Below, piece after piece: positions 1 to 11,900 of a stretch of 64,000 nt of DNA. Every line of letters begins with the position of its first letter. Position 1 is the stretch's first letter. The notes under the pieces were generated by a model, which did not search any database, had not been told where the DNA came from, and saw only the letters and a program-made list of their open reading frames with translations. The stretch lies in contig OW388291.1 of NCBI GenBank assembly GCA_936450465.1, positions 85,481,099 through 85,545,098 of the forward strand, written 5' to 3'. A program made the translations under genes and the position numbers. The stretch is from Gibbula magus. Taxonomy: Eukaryota; Mollusca; Gastropoda; Trochida; Trochidae.

Positions 1-1720
1 TTTGGTTACTCCGTCGCCACAAAGACTTCACCCTTGAACCCTTTTTTAAAGAATGTGGATTATATATATTCGTCAAGCATCTGACAACTACTTTTGGAAA
101 ATTAAATATTTCAACCTAATATGTTTCATCGTTTAAAATCTGATGAGATACAGATCCCATGACTCTATTTTCTTTTGAGTACAGGAATAGTTATGTCACT
201 ATTACAAGAATGGCAATTGTGAAAAATAAAAGAATATACTCACACGTGTATTTGAGAGAACTGTTTACATGACACAAATACTATGCAGAAGTACATATAT
301 GCGCATATGCAAATATATGTTTATATGACCTCCAGATGTAGTGTTAATATACTTCTAGTGTATATATACTAACGTATTTAATTGCGTTTATATGCACAAA
401 GTACATACCAGGAGCAAATATATACACATGAGTATTAATACGCAAGTTACTTGAACCAACACCTGTCTAATATGATTTTCTGAATGTAGATTTTGTATGT
501 AAACCAAAATATTATTGAAGAAACGTTATCACTTATCTAATAGAACCCGGCAAAAATGTTCTGGTATCAACCATTTGGGATGTAAGGGATCCTCCATTTT
601 ACATACGATACTTTCAATAGTGTTATATTGATAAGCATGTTTACTTGATAAGCACGTTTACTTGTATCGTGTATCGGGATAAATAGAAAACATGTTAAGA
701 TTAGTAATACTAGCACATAATGAATGTGACCCCTCTCTCAAAGGACTTTAACACGTATCGTATTTACAACAGAACTAACAACACTTTCTCAATAGTGTTA
801 CCAACATCCTCCATTCATCGTTACCAACATCTTGTGTCAAACTCGCAGGGAGTTACCAACATCCCACCGTGATTTTAAAATTGCGTATTCTTCATGACGT
901 GGACATTAATATGTAGATTCAGTGCATCAAATCTATTCACACCATCAATATTCATGTGTGTGCAAACTAAGTTTGATTATATACCCCGAGAAAGCTATTA
1001 ATTCGTGTTAAATACTCGCGAAGCGATCTTGCCTTCCGCCATGTTGGGATGTTGGTAACGTACGTTACCAGCATCACCTTCGGTAGGCTACAGTGAAAAT
1101 GTCAACTAAATATTATAAGCTGGTCAGCAGCACGTGCAGTCACTCTCTAACTGTTCCAAGTATATTAAAGAAGCTCTTGCTTTAGGGAAATGTGTTATGT
1201 CATCTGTATTAATGTAAATATAGTTTAGTTTGTACAATTAACTACTCTCATATACTGAATATGTTACTCTGCCTACAAGATAATAGGTAATTTTCTCTAA
1301 TTGAATTTATAATATTCATATATTCTTTAAAACAAAGTATTGATATTATAATATACAAGTAAATTCATCAAAAGTATTAAACAAATACAATTGATATAAC
1401 AATTTAATTCTTGATAACAAAGAAAGTAAATGAATTTTATAAAATAACATACCTGTATTGTCATTTTAGCAAATACGCGTTATATAGAGAGAAAGAATAA
1501 GAATTTTAAAATGCCTGACGACCAAATGTTATCGATGGAATATGAACACCGTTAAGATTCTGAGTTCATTTTACATAGTACATTTACTTACGTGTCTAGA
1601 GTTTGGACATTAGAGATAACAGCTAGAATATTGGGAATCATCGTTATGTCTATAAGCTGTATAGGTAAACTCATGCATTGAGAACTTGAATGTACCTAAT
1701 CCATTTATATTTATCCAAAA
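1..1720. other. AT-rich upstream DNA
   Basis: I see no gene here. Short AT-rich direct repeats occur, and the motif GTTACCAACATC recurs several times between 790 and 1075. One small inverted-repeat element (852-1059) is listed separately. Confidence 0.5.
852..1059. mobile_element. Small TIR element (MITE-like), about 208 bp
   Basis: A perfect 15-bp terminal inverted repeat is present: GTTACCAACATCCCA at 852-866 and its complement at 1045-1059. There is no coding capacity between them. Related GTTACCAACATC copies sit just outside (about 798, 821 and 1060), so older copies or nested ends are likely. I cannot see a clear target-site duplication. Confidence 0.45.
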
Positions 1721-2047
1721 TACAGCACTATGCCAAAAGTGTTGCAAGAATCGCCGTTTTCCCACAAGATCCCATGTTATTTCAATGTAGCATTGAGCAT
1801 TTTAATTGCCCCAGTTTTCAAAATATGTTAATGAACATTGACATGGAAACAGAAACTCTACACTGCAACAAGTACAAACTATCTGATATTGGATACAACA
1901 TTATGATATTTGATTACAATCGTGCTAAGTTTCATAAGTTTTTATTCACTGCCATCATGATCATGAAAATTGATTATGCAACACTAAACTAACATGGGAT
2001 GTTATGGGAAAACGGCGATCATTGCAACACTATGGCACAGCGCTGTA
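1721..2047. mobile_element. TA-flanked MITE with about 57-bp TIRs
   Basis: Left arm 1721-1778 and right arm 1991-2047 are inverted copies differing at only a few positions; both include GATCGCCGTTTTCCCA-like sequence. The ends read TA-CAGC and GCTG-TA, which fits a TA target duplication of the Tc1/mariner type. A 100-codon ORF (1690-1992) runs through it but has no recognisable domain and starts outside the element, so I do not call it a gene. Confidence 0.65.
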
Positions 2048-2755
2048 GATTGTTATCTTAAACTCTGTTTATAATATGTCAATAAAAAGCACCAATCATT
2101 TATTTCTATGAAAGTGAACAACCTCAAACTTTGCACCCCGTCACCGCGGTATGGTTTGCGTCTTCTAGAGAGGACTGTCAAGTATCGATGAATTTAATCA
2201 TACTCTGACGACATGACTTATATATGGTGATTTAGGTTAGACAAATCAGCAATGAATAACAGGATATACGTGTCCATGGCAAACAAAAACAACAGATACC
2301 AGGAGAGGTCCGTGTAAATGCAGACAACATTGGACAATTAATAACATTAAAAGTGATTTCATTAGGTTATATATGTGTGTTGTTCATCAATGAATATCTC
2401 GAGTGTGTTTCGTAATGGCGTCCACGTGAACAAAGATATGTACATGTATTGTTGGGTTGAAGAAGTTCACTGAGACCTACACTTTCAAGAGGGCTCTTAT
2501 CGCATCGTGATAAGCGGGCGTGACGATGGTACCCGAACGATGATAATAACATACTGTATTTTTTTTTTAAATCAATTTAATTTTTTATTACTTTATCTAC
2601 AACACGATAATTAAAATAACTATTACGTGTATCTTTGCAATTGCATTTTTAAAAAAAGCAAAGAAATATACATACAGCTAAAAATAGCAGTCGCTTAAGC
2701 TCTCAACATTGTGTGGGTTGAACCGTTCGCTGTACGGAGTTTGACGGGCACCTGT
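2048..2755. other. Upstream flank of the legumain gene
   Basis: I see no ORF of interest or repeat here, apart from AT-rich stretches near 2555-2680. It presumably holds the legumain promoter. Confidence 0.4.
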
Positions 2756-2795
2756 TTGTAAATAAAGATCAGTTGGTCTCGTGCTTTGTCAGTCT
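2756..2795 (+). promoter_or_regulatory. Possible TATA-like/Inr core promoter of legumain
   Basis: TAAATAAA at about 2758 is followed some 33 bp downstream by an initiator-like GTCAGTCTT (A at 2791). This spacing suits a TATA/Inr pair and would give a 5' UTR of about 28 nt before the ATG at 2819. This is inference from spacing and consensus only. Confidence 0.3.
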
Positions 2796-2818
2796 TCCCG
2801 CACAACCAAACCGTGAAC

Positions 2819-2950
2819 ATGTATCGAACAGTTGTAGCTCTACTTGCTCTGGCAATTGTAACAGTTTATGGACGAACTGTGAATGAAGAATCAAAACATT
2901 GGGCTGTTATTGTAGCAGGATCAAATGGGTGGTATAACTACCGACATCAG
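2819..2950 (+). CDS. LGMN: Legumain exon 1
   Basis: Encodes the start Met, signal peptide and [15 protein letters not shown]. The donor is CAG/GTATGA; the exon ends in phase 0. Confidence 0.93.
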
Positions 2951-5900
2951 GTATGATTTTAGCAAACTCGAAGTGAAGAAGTTCTTCAGTTACCCGGTAT
3001 AATGTTGTCAGTGGTGTGAAGGGGGGTAACTGGTGTTAATCGGGATAATCATGTGACTGTACAGTGTACACCCCTTTTTAATGTGATTGTTTTTTTATCC
3101 CCCGATGTTTAATGTATTTAAGAAGAAGTACTTGGAAAATGTTTCAATATACCATATATCAAAGTATTGTCATTCTGTTTGATCATCAAGCAGTATTTCT
3201 ATCAATCAATCTATTAATTTCATAAATAGAAACAATGTAACACATCTTTTGTTTAATACAAGGAAGTATGTGAGGCCAGGTTGATCCTGGTAGTGTCATG
3301 TTCCTTGAGTTATTCAAAGAGAGGTTAGAAAAGCAATTTCTAAAGATAAAATATTTATGTTACTGATATAAAACAAAATTAGCAAGCTTGTTCTTAAAAT
3401 CCAACTTTCCAATATACATTTATGTTTGTGTTTATTTAGTAAAGTTACAATGCACTTATTGTCAAAATATTGTATATTTACAAAAGGAAAGTTGTTAGGT
3501 ATGAATAGATCATTTAATTAGTTTAACTTCGCTTACCCTACTGTTGTGAAATGTAGCCCTATATATCCAAAATGGTGAAATGTTTCTGTTAATGGAATAC
3601 AAAAAGATAGAAAATAAATTTATGAAATTCTACTTTAAACGTAACAATTAATGACTAATTTAATTCAAAATCTTGTATTGAATATAATTTAATCCAATTG
3701 TTCTTCTGAAGTGTTCTAAAACAGGAAATAATTACTTGAATGTTTATGACCAATATATACAACCTAAACCAGATGGTGTCACGTGAGACACCATTCACTT
3801 CTCATGTGACACTTTCATAGATGAGACAGATACTGGGTGTCACTCAACTCATTGTTACTTTATCATAACAACTGCATGGGAAGTTATTTGATCTTTATTT
3901 CAAGTTGAAGTTCCTGCTCTGTACCTCGTAATAAAGTCTTATCAACAAGTCGTGTTTTTCAAAAATATTATTGTTGGATAAACCTCTTGTCTGAGCTACC
4001 TTAACTGTTCTTTCCCACAACAACTAATATTTTTGTAAAAAAATTACTACAAACGTTGAAGAACTCTTGGAAGTGAAAAAAGATGTTGACAGTTGCCCTG
4101 TGACTAGTAAAGTTTAAGTTTTAGTTCAGAAAACCCTTGAACCACTTTCTAGTTAACAACAGTGCCATGGTCCAGTATTTAGAAAACATGTTGTTAACTA
4201 TTGTATTTGATTAATCATTTAATCTCCCCTAAACAGACATTAAATAGAATTTATTTCTGTTTATAGTTTTAACTATTCCTGTCGTGGAGTGATATTATAA
4301 AATGTTATAATTCTGACAATACAAGAAAATTTTCTTTTGTATTTCTTTGTGTCGCTGTTTTTAGTCATGTGATAGGATAATGAGACAGATCATGTGACTA
4401 TCGGGTGTCAGCTGGTGTGTGCATGTATATTGGTCAGCCGGTCAGTATGGACTGTAGGTCACATAGATAGCATATCTATCTGGAAGATAAATTTTGAAAT
4501 GAGACTGTAACATTGTTAATTCATATCATTATTTCAAGATAACTTATACAATATGAATAGTGTTGAAAGGGAGTGGCAGAAAAGTCGTTGTTTAAATTGA
4601 AACCTTTTGAAAACTTCTGAGACAAGCACTGTGTCTTTTGAAAACATATTTTTAGATAATTTTGAAGTGAGATGCAGAATTAAAGTCATGCAAAGTAAAG
4701 CTAATTGACTTATTGTTCATTTTGCACACATTTAGCTACTTAACACCTCTAATTTGTTTGTTGAAACAAATCCCATTTTAATTTGTCTTCCTCTTTCCTG
4801 TCATTACATCAGAAACTTTTTAAAAGTTTGATTTTCTCACAGCAAGATAAAACATTGTTTTATTATTTTGTTATTTTGAAGTTTTCATTTTCATACGGTA
4901 GTCTTTTCTTGATTTTTGACAGTACAGCAATGAAACTGTTACAGGAAAAAAATCCATTATGTCAATATTCCTTGCTCCAACATAAACGGTAATGTAGATT
5001 AATTATAAGCTAATAAACAATTGTTTGCAAACTAGAATACCGTGAATTCATAGTAAATCCCTTTCGCAAACTTAATATTCTTAAAAATAATTGTTTGTAT
5101 GTGTAGTTTATTTAACATTTGAGCCATTATGCACCTGTGTATAGTTACTAATAATTCACATTTTCAAATTGCTTCACTGCCACAGCTGAACTGTGTCTGA
5201 AATGTGGTCCTTACATTTTTTAGAATTCCCCATTTTGCTTTTCCAATCAATAAGTTCAGTTTTTTCCTCAGTTGTCCCGTGATGTGTGTATGTTTGACAT
5301 GCCATCATTACTTCCCTCTTGTCCTCGATAAGCTATCTTGCATTGAGCAATGAAACTTTCCTTGTTTCACTGTGATGAAGAAATTATTATGCCATGCACT
5401 GTCTATAATCATTCACAAAATAGATACATCTTTAAAATATGGACTTAGTATTGATAAAGAGGTGATATATCAGTCACTTATGATTTACCAAATATCTGGA
5501 CTTGACTCGATCTTTTGGCATTTTAGAAAGTAGAGTTGTTGATTATAACTTGCAACTGTCAGATCTCTATGTAGACAAAATAAGCTATCAAGTATTTAAC
5601 ATGACCTTGGTGTTTCCTTGATTCTACATTGGTTGATTTGAAAATTTCTCTGTGTTGATTGACATTGAACATCCACAGATTGGCTAGGGCGAACTGATAC
5701 ATCATGTTTACTATATTTGGTCCGACTCAAGATTTAATTGTTCTGTTTCTCTTACTATTCGTGCCGTACTCAAATTTGACAGATGTCATTGTCATTTTCT
5801 AGATATCACAAATTACTCTCAATATGAACTAGTTTCAAGTAACTAAAATGTTTCAACACGCTAAATTTGTCCAAGTTTGCTGCCTTCTTTCACACGGCCG

Positions 5901-8900
5901 ATTTATTTGACTACTTTTGCCATGGTCTGAAGTAATGATGATAAATTTGGTGACGTCACAATGTTAGCGTCCCTGTCACAGTGGTCGAGGGCATGTTTAA
6001 TTAAGACTTTTGTTCTTAAGTTTTCACAATGTTTGTTGAAGTCGTAGATAAATGTTTATCCCCATCTAAGATGATACGTGAATATTGTTAGTGACCATAG
6101 TTATGGGTGACACTGTTCAGGGTTACTTCTGAATTGTTGTCTATGTATATCAATGCAAGTTTTCATATTTGTTTTGCCCTGAACACACCTCTTATATATA
6201 TAATTACAAAATTGGAACAGTCACAAAGTCCTTTCCATTCAGAAATAGGTACACAAAAAGAATGTTCGCTGTAAAACACCTGATAACTAACAATCATGTT
6301 ACAATACACTAAAAATCATGTTACAATAGACTAACAATCATTTTCTTGGGGTTCTTCAGAAGTTACCTTTATAGTAAAAAATACATTTGTGTTTGAAAGT
6401 TACCAATTTATAGTAGTATATACATATGTGTTTGAAAGTTATTTATACAGTAGTAAAAACCTTTGTGTCTGCAGGCAGATGCTTGCCATGCATACCAGAT
6501 TGTACTGAAGAATGGAATCCCAGCCGAGAGAATCATCACCATGATGTATGACGACATCGCTCAAAACAAAGAGTAAGTTTCATTCATGTCGGCCCTGTAA
6601 GTTTGAAACACAGATGTAGCCTGCTCTTACTTTGTTCCAATGCAACCAATCAACATGCTTGGAATATTAATGCCATAATGGATATGTTTGTGATGTTCGT
6701 AACATCACCCCAGTTGTCATGATTGAGTGTTCGCCATTGAGAAAAGATGAAGGAAAGTGATGAGATGAGAGCAATGAATGGATAACTAATCAGATCAAGT
6801 CAGATCATGTAACCCGAGAGAGGTCATGTATACATATATAATACAGATAGCTGGAGTATCTCCTTACTGGTCAAACAGCTGGAACCTGAGTCCGCTAATC
6901 TCGACTCTGTTTGATACGCAATCACATTGTTTAGATAAGTTTGATACGTAATGTTAGTATATACTTGTATTAAAGGTACATCCATTGTGTTGTTGGGGGT
7001 CAAATATGCCAAACGTTATAAATGGTCTTATTTTATCGAGAAGTACCAACTGTTACCGAAAACTACCATTTTGATGATACTCGACTTAGTATGTTGGCGA
7101 TATGAAGGTAAAAGTATCAATTTCTGATCGAAAACCGGACAATGCACCGCGTGTGGCGCGCGCCACTGAGTCAAATGTAATTTTGGAATCTTATTTAAAC
7201 CAGACAAAATAACAAATTTGGGTTGATAATGTTCAATAGGTCATATAAGTACTGTGCATGTAAATAGGACGTGTACTTTCGGTTTCTGCACATGCATAAT
7301 GATGTTACTCGATATTAATTGGAAACTTGTAATTATGATATATTTGGCGATTGGGGATGAATATGCAAGCTGAGTGAAATTGTTTGTATTGTAAACAGCA
7401 CATATGGTGTGTTGGAACGTATTAAAACCAAATAAAATTTTATGAAACACAATGGATGCACCTTTAAGAAGAGCTGTGATAATCTCTGAAGTTCATCAAA
7501 ATGCACAATGTAACATTGCAAGTTTGTTGGGCTATGATATGTAGATTAAAGCATGTTAACTTTAAACTCCACCAAGGAAGACTTTTCTAGTTGAGAAATA
7601 ATAAGAGCAAATAAGCTCATGTACATTATTGGAAGACTTAACTTTTGTTAGTACATTAAATTAAATAAACTAAAACACAAGAATTTAATTTAGTATGATA
7701 GTTCAGTGTATTTTAGTTGACAAAACACAATGATCCAACTGAATTGAGCTATTTTAGTTGACAAAACACAATGATCAAACTGAATTGAGCTATTTTAGTT
7801 GACACAATGATCCAACTGAATTGAGCTTTTTTAGTTGACAAAACACAATGATCCAACTGAATTGAGCTATTTTAGTTGACACAATGATCCAACTGAATTG
7901 AGCTATTTTAGTTGACAAAACACAATGATCCAACTGAATTGAGCTATTTTAGTTGACAAAACACAATGATCCAACTGAATTGAGCTATTTTGGTTGATAA
8001 AACACAATGATCCAACTGAATTGAGCTATTTTAGTTGACAAAACACATTGATCCAACTGAATTGAGCTATTTTAGTTGACAAAACACAAAAGGACCAACT
8101 GAATTGAGCTATTTTAGTTGACAAAACACATTGATCCAACTGAATTGAGCTATTTTAGTTGACAAAACACGATGATCCAACTGAATTGAGCTATGGAGTA
8201 TCTGTCACTGTAATGCAAATATATCAAATCTAATGTTAACATCTAATCTACTGTTCAATTTGATTTAAAGCAAACGTTCTGTCAAATTTATTGTTAGTCA
8301 AAGCCTGTAAATAAGACTTGAGTTGAGACAATATATATAATCATTATACTTATCTGATGCTTAATATATATGATTACGTTTTTGTGTTTTCATGATAATA
8401 ATATATAGTTGACCTTTATTAATTTTCAAATATTAGATTAGTCAAAAGTGCTGCTTGCTAGCAAAATCTATATATTTTATAAGCATATTGTGTTGTATCC
8501 TTCTGAGATATTGTTATGCATATTGTATGGAAACGTATCTGTGTTGTCACATTTCCAGTTGTGACATATAAGTAGTTGTTTATCTATGAGTACAGATATA
8601 TGTCGAGTTGAGGAGAGGGTTTGATGCCCTGGGTGTTACAGGTTATCCAGTCACTGAGATACAGCATAGACTTCACTTGATATCTCTCAAAATCATGTGA
8701 CATCTCACAACAACGCTTTACATCTCGCAACATCACTTGATATCTCTCAACATCACTTGACATCTCACAACATCGCTTGCCATCTCACAACATCGCTTGC
8801 CATCTCACAACAACGCTTGACATCTCACAACATCGCTTGCCATCTCACGACAATGCTTGACATCTCACAACATCACTGGACATCTCACAACATCACATGA

Positions 8901-11900
8901 CATCTCACAACATCACTTAACATCTCACAACATCACATATATCACTTGACATCTCACACTAGTGGACATCTCACAACATCACTTGATATCTCTCAACATC
9001 ACTTGACATCTCACAACATCGCTTGCCATCTCACAACATCGCTTGCCATCTCACAACAACGCTTGACATCTCACAACATCGCTTGCCATCTCACGACAAT
9101 GCTTGACATCTCACAACATCACTGGACATCTCACAACATCACATGACATCTCACAACATCACTTAACATCTCACAACATCACATATATCACTTGACATCT
9201 CACACTAGTGGACATCTCACAACATCACTTGACATCTCACAACATCTTGAAATCTCACAACATCACTGAACATTTAACAACATCTCTTGACATCTCACAT
9301 CATCTCTTGAAATCTCACAACATCACTTAACATTTCACAGCATCACTTTATGTCTCGCAACATCACTTAACATCTCACATCACTTGAAATCTCACAACAT
9401 CACTTAAAGGATAGATGAAATGACATATGGTCAAAATCGGATTCATTGAAATGGGATGTCAATTTGACAATTGCTCGATTTTAAATTTCTGAAATCGGTC
9501 CATAAATTACTTAAATACAGCTTTTTAAAAAAACGCCTAATTTAGCCCCGGCGACCAGAATGAAAGCCTGCGGGGGTGTTGTCCCTGAAGGGATGACTTC
9601 TGAGACGTCAATGGAGTAACCTGATTTTCGGTGATAGTCAAAATTCAACGTAATTTCGCAACATTTTGATTGTTAATTTCACTAACAAATCTTCAATCAA
9701 ACAACTTAAGTTTTCCATATATCAAATGTTTAGATTACATAATTATTGCATAAACATGTGTTTTTGGCTATTTAACACACCTCATAAATTCATCTAGCGG
9801 CAGTGATAATCATCATTAATTAATTAACGAGGCTGCACGGAGTGGGTCCGCTGGTCCGCCCGTCGTCTGTGGTTACTCAGTCACGCCTCAATGATTCTTC
9901 TCAAACGTTTCCCGGCAGAAATCGCAGTATTGTTAAAATGGGTAAATTAAAATCGTCTTAATAAACAATTGCAAGTGTATATTGTCTCGATTTTATGCTC
10001 AATTGATTCCGATACACATTATACGTAGATATATTCATCTGTCATTCTTGAGAAAAATGCATTTCACCAGATCATCTCAGCATCACTTGCCATCTCACAA
10101 CGTCACTTGACATCTCACAGCATCACTTGCCTTCTCACAACGTCACTTGCCATCTCACTTTATGTCTCGCTGCTTTAACTCACAACATTATTGGAACTGA
10201 TGGCTACAGAAGCATTTCTCTTCATAATCCTATATTCACTTTACTCAAATTAAAATCACAAAACAGCAATACATTTTAAATGGAATTTATTTTCGAATGC
10301 AATTATTGTGCAAAATGTATAAACAGGATATTCTTTTCAATATATGTCATCTTAGGTTTTAAAAAAATAAACATGTAGATACAAAAACATTGAACACAGC
10401 ATTCCCTGACATACAATGATGTTGTCTTGGTGTACAGGAACCCCACCCCTGGTAAGATCATCAACCGCCCCGACGGCCCTGATGTGTACCAGGGAGTCCA
10501 AATCGACTACAGGGGACTTGTGAGTTCTCTCTCTGTTTCTTATACATAGATCAGTTGATCATGTTTGTTAGCATTTACTCAGAAAAGTTGAAATCACTTT
10601 CTTTCTTTAAACTATTTTCGTTGGAGGGATTACTATGATCGTCTGACCTTTGGAGGAAAAGCTCATCTCTCTGATCCTGGTTATTGTACATTCTCCTTGC
10701 TTCAGATGATTGAACGTCAGTGGACTCAAGGTTCTGTTTAGGCAAAGAAAAGGAAGATTTTATGGATAACAACTTCTTTATGTGAAACGTTTCGGAGTAT
10801 ATGCATTGTGTATTTTCACTTTAAAGAAGTTGTTATCCAGAAAATATTCCTCTTCTTATGTATGCCACTTCTTACTGCCCTTCAAAGTCTTGTTTAGGCA
10901 AAGTAAAGCATATTAATAACATGTTAATGCTTTAAGAGCATTTAGTATCCATATGGTGCACAAAACCAGTGTTGTATATATGGAATGTGCACATGTCCCC
11001 TTTGCGTAGCAACCATCTGGAGTATCTTCACACGAGTTCATCATGCCACACTTAATGTGCTGATGCTCTCTATCTCGCCTGACATTGTTTATCTGTGTGC
11101 AGGACGTGAACCCCAAGAACTTCCTGAAGGTGCTTAGCGGAGACAAGGCGGGACTCAGGGGGGTCGGCAATGGACGCGTCCTGGAGAGGTGGGTGTATAG
11201 ACAACCATATATAATAATAAGATCACAAATGATTGCTCCCTGTCAAATGACTGAATATCCCTCAACAAGCTGAGTTGTGACCTGCTGCCTCAAGCTGGTT
11301 TTATCAATGGGCCTCTGGGGACAACTGGAGGCCTAAAATACTGTACTCAAAAACAAATCAAAAACATTTAATGGATTTTTAGCTTCTGTTTTATAGATTG
11401 CGTCTTTTTAAAAACCATAAGGATCTATATCGCAGTCTGTGATTAAAGAAGTTAAATTTCCATAAATCTTGTACTTTATAACTATTACAACTTCTAGATA
11501 GGGGCGAAACGGTTGACACCATCATTAGTTAAACCACTTTATTTCGTTTCAATGCACCATGCATGAAAGTCTATTTTAAATTTTTACCGCCTATCATATT
11601 TTATGCTATTAATTTCATAAAATTGAATGTGTTTTGTTGTGATTTTAACTTGTTATTTATCTGAACCAAACATTTGTGTAAGCTGATACTCTGAAAAACA
11701 GCTAAGATGCTTGCAGCATTGTTTGCATGTCTAAAAATGGAAAAAAATATTTACTTTAACACAATGTTTCCAATTACCCGTACCTGTAAGTAATTACATT
11801 TAGTTTTACGACCATGTGTTTGTAAACTAATTATTGTATGATTGTATCCCAGCGGACCATACGACCATGTGTTTGTAAACTAATTATTGTATCTTGTATC

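Noticed and set aside
1690..1992. 100-codon ORF on the plus strand
   Set aside because: It lies almost entirely within a MITE (1721-2047) and crosses its left TIR; no domain recognised.
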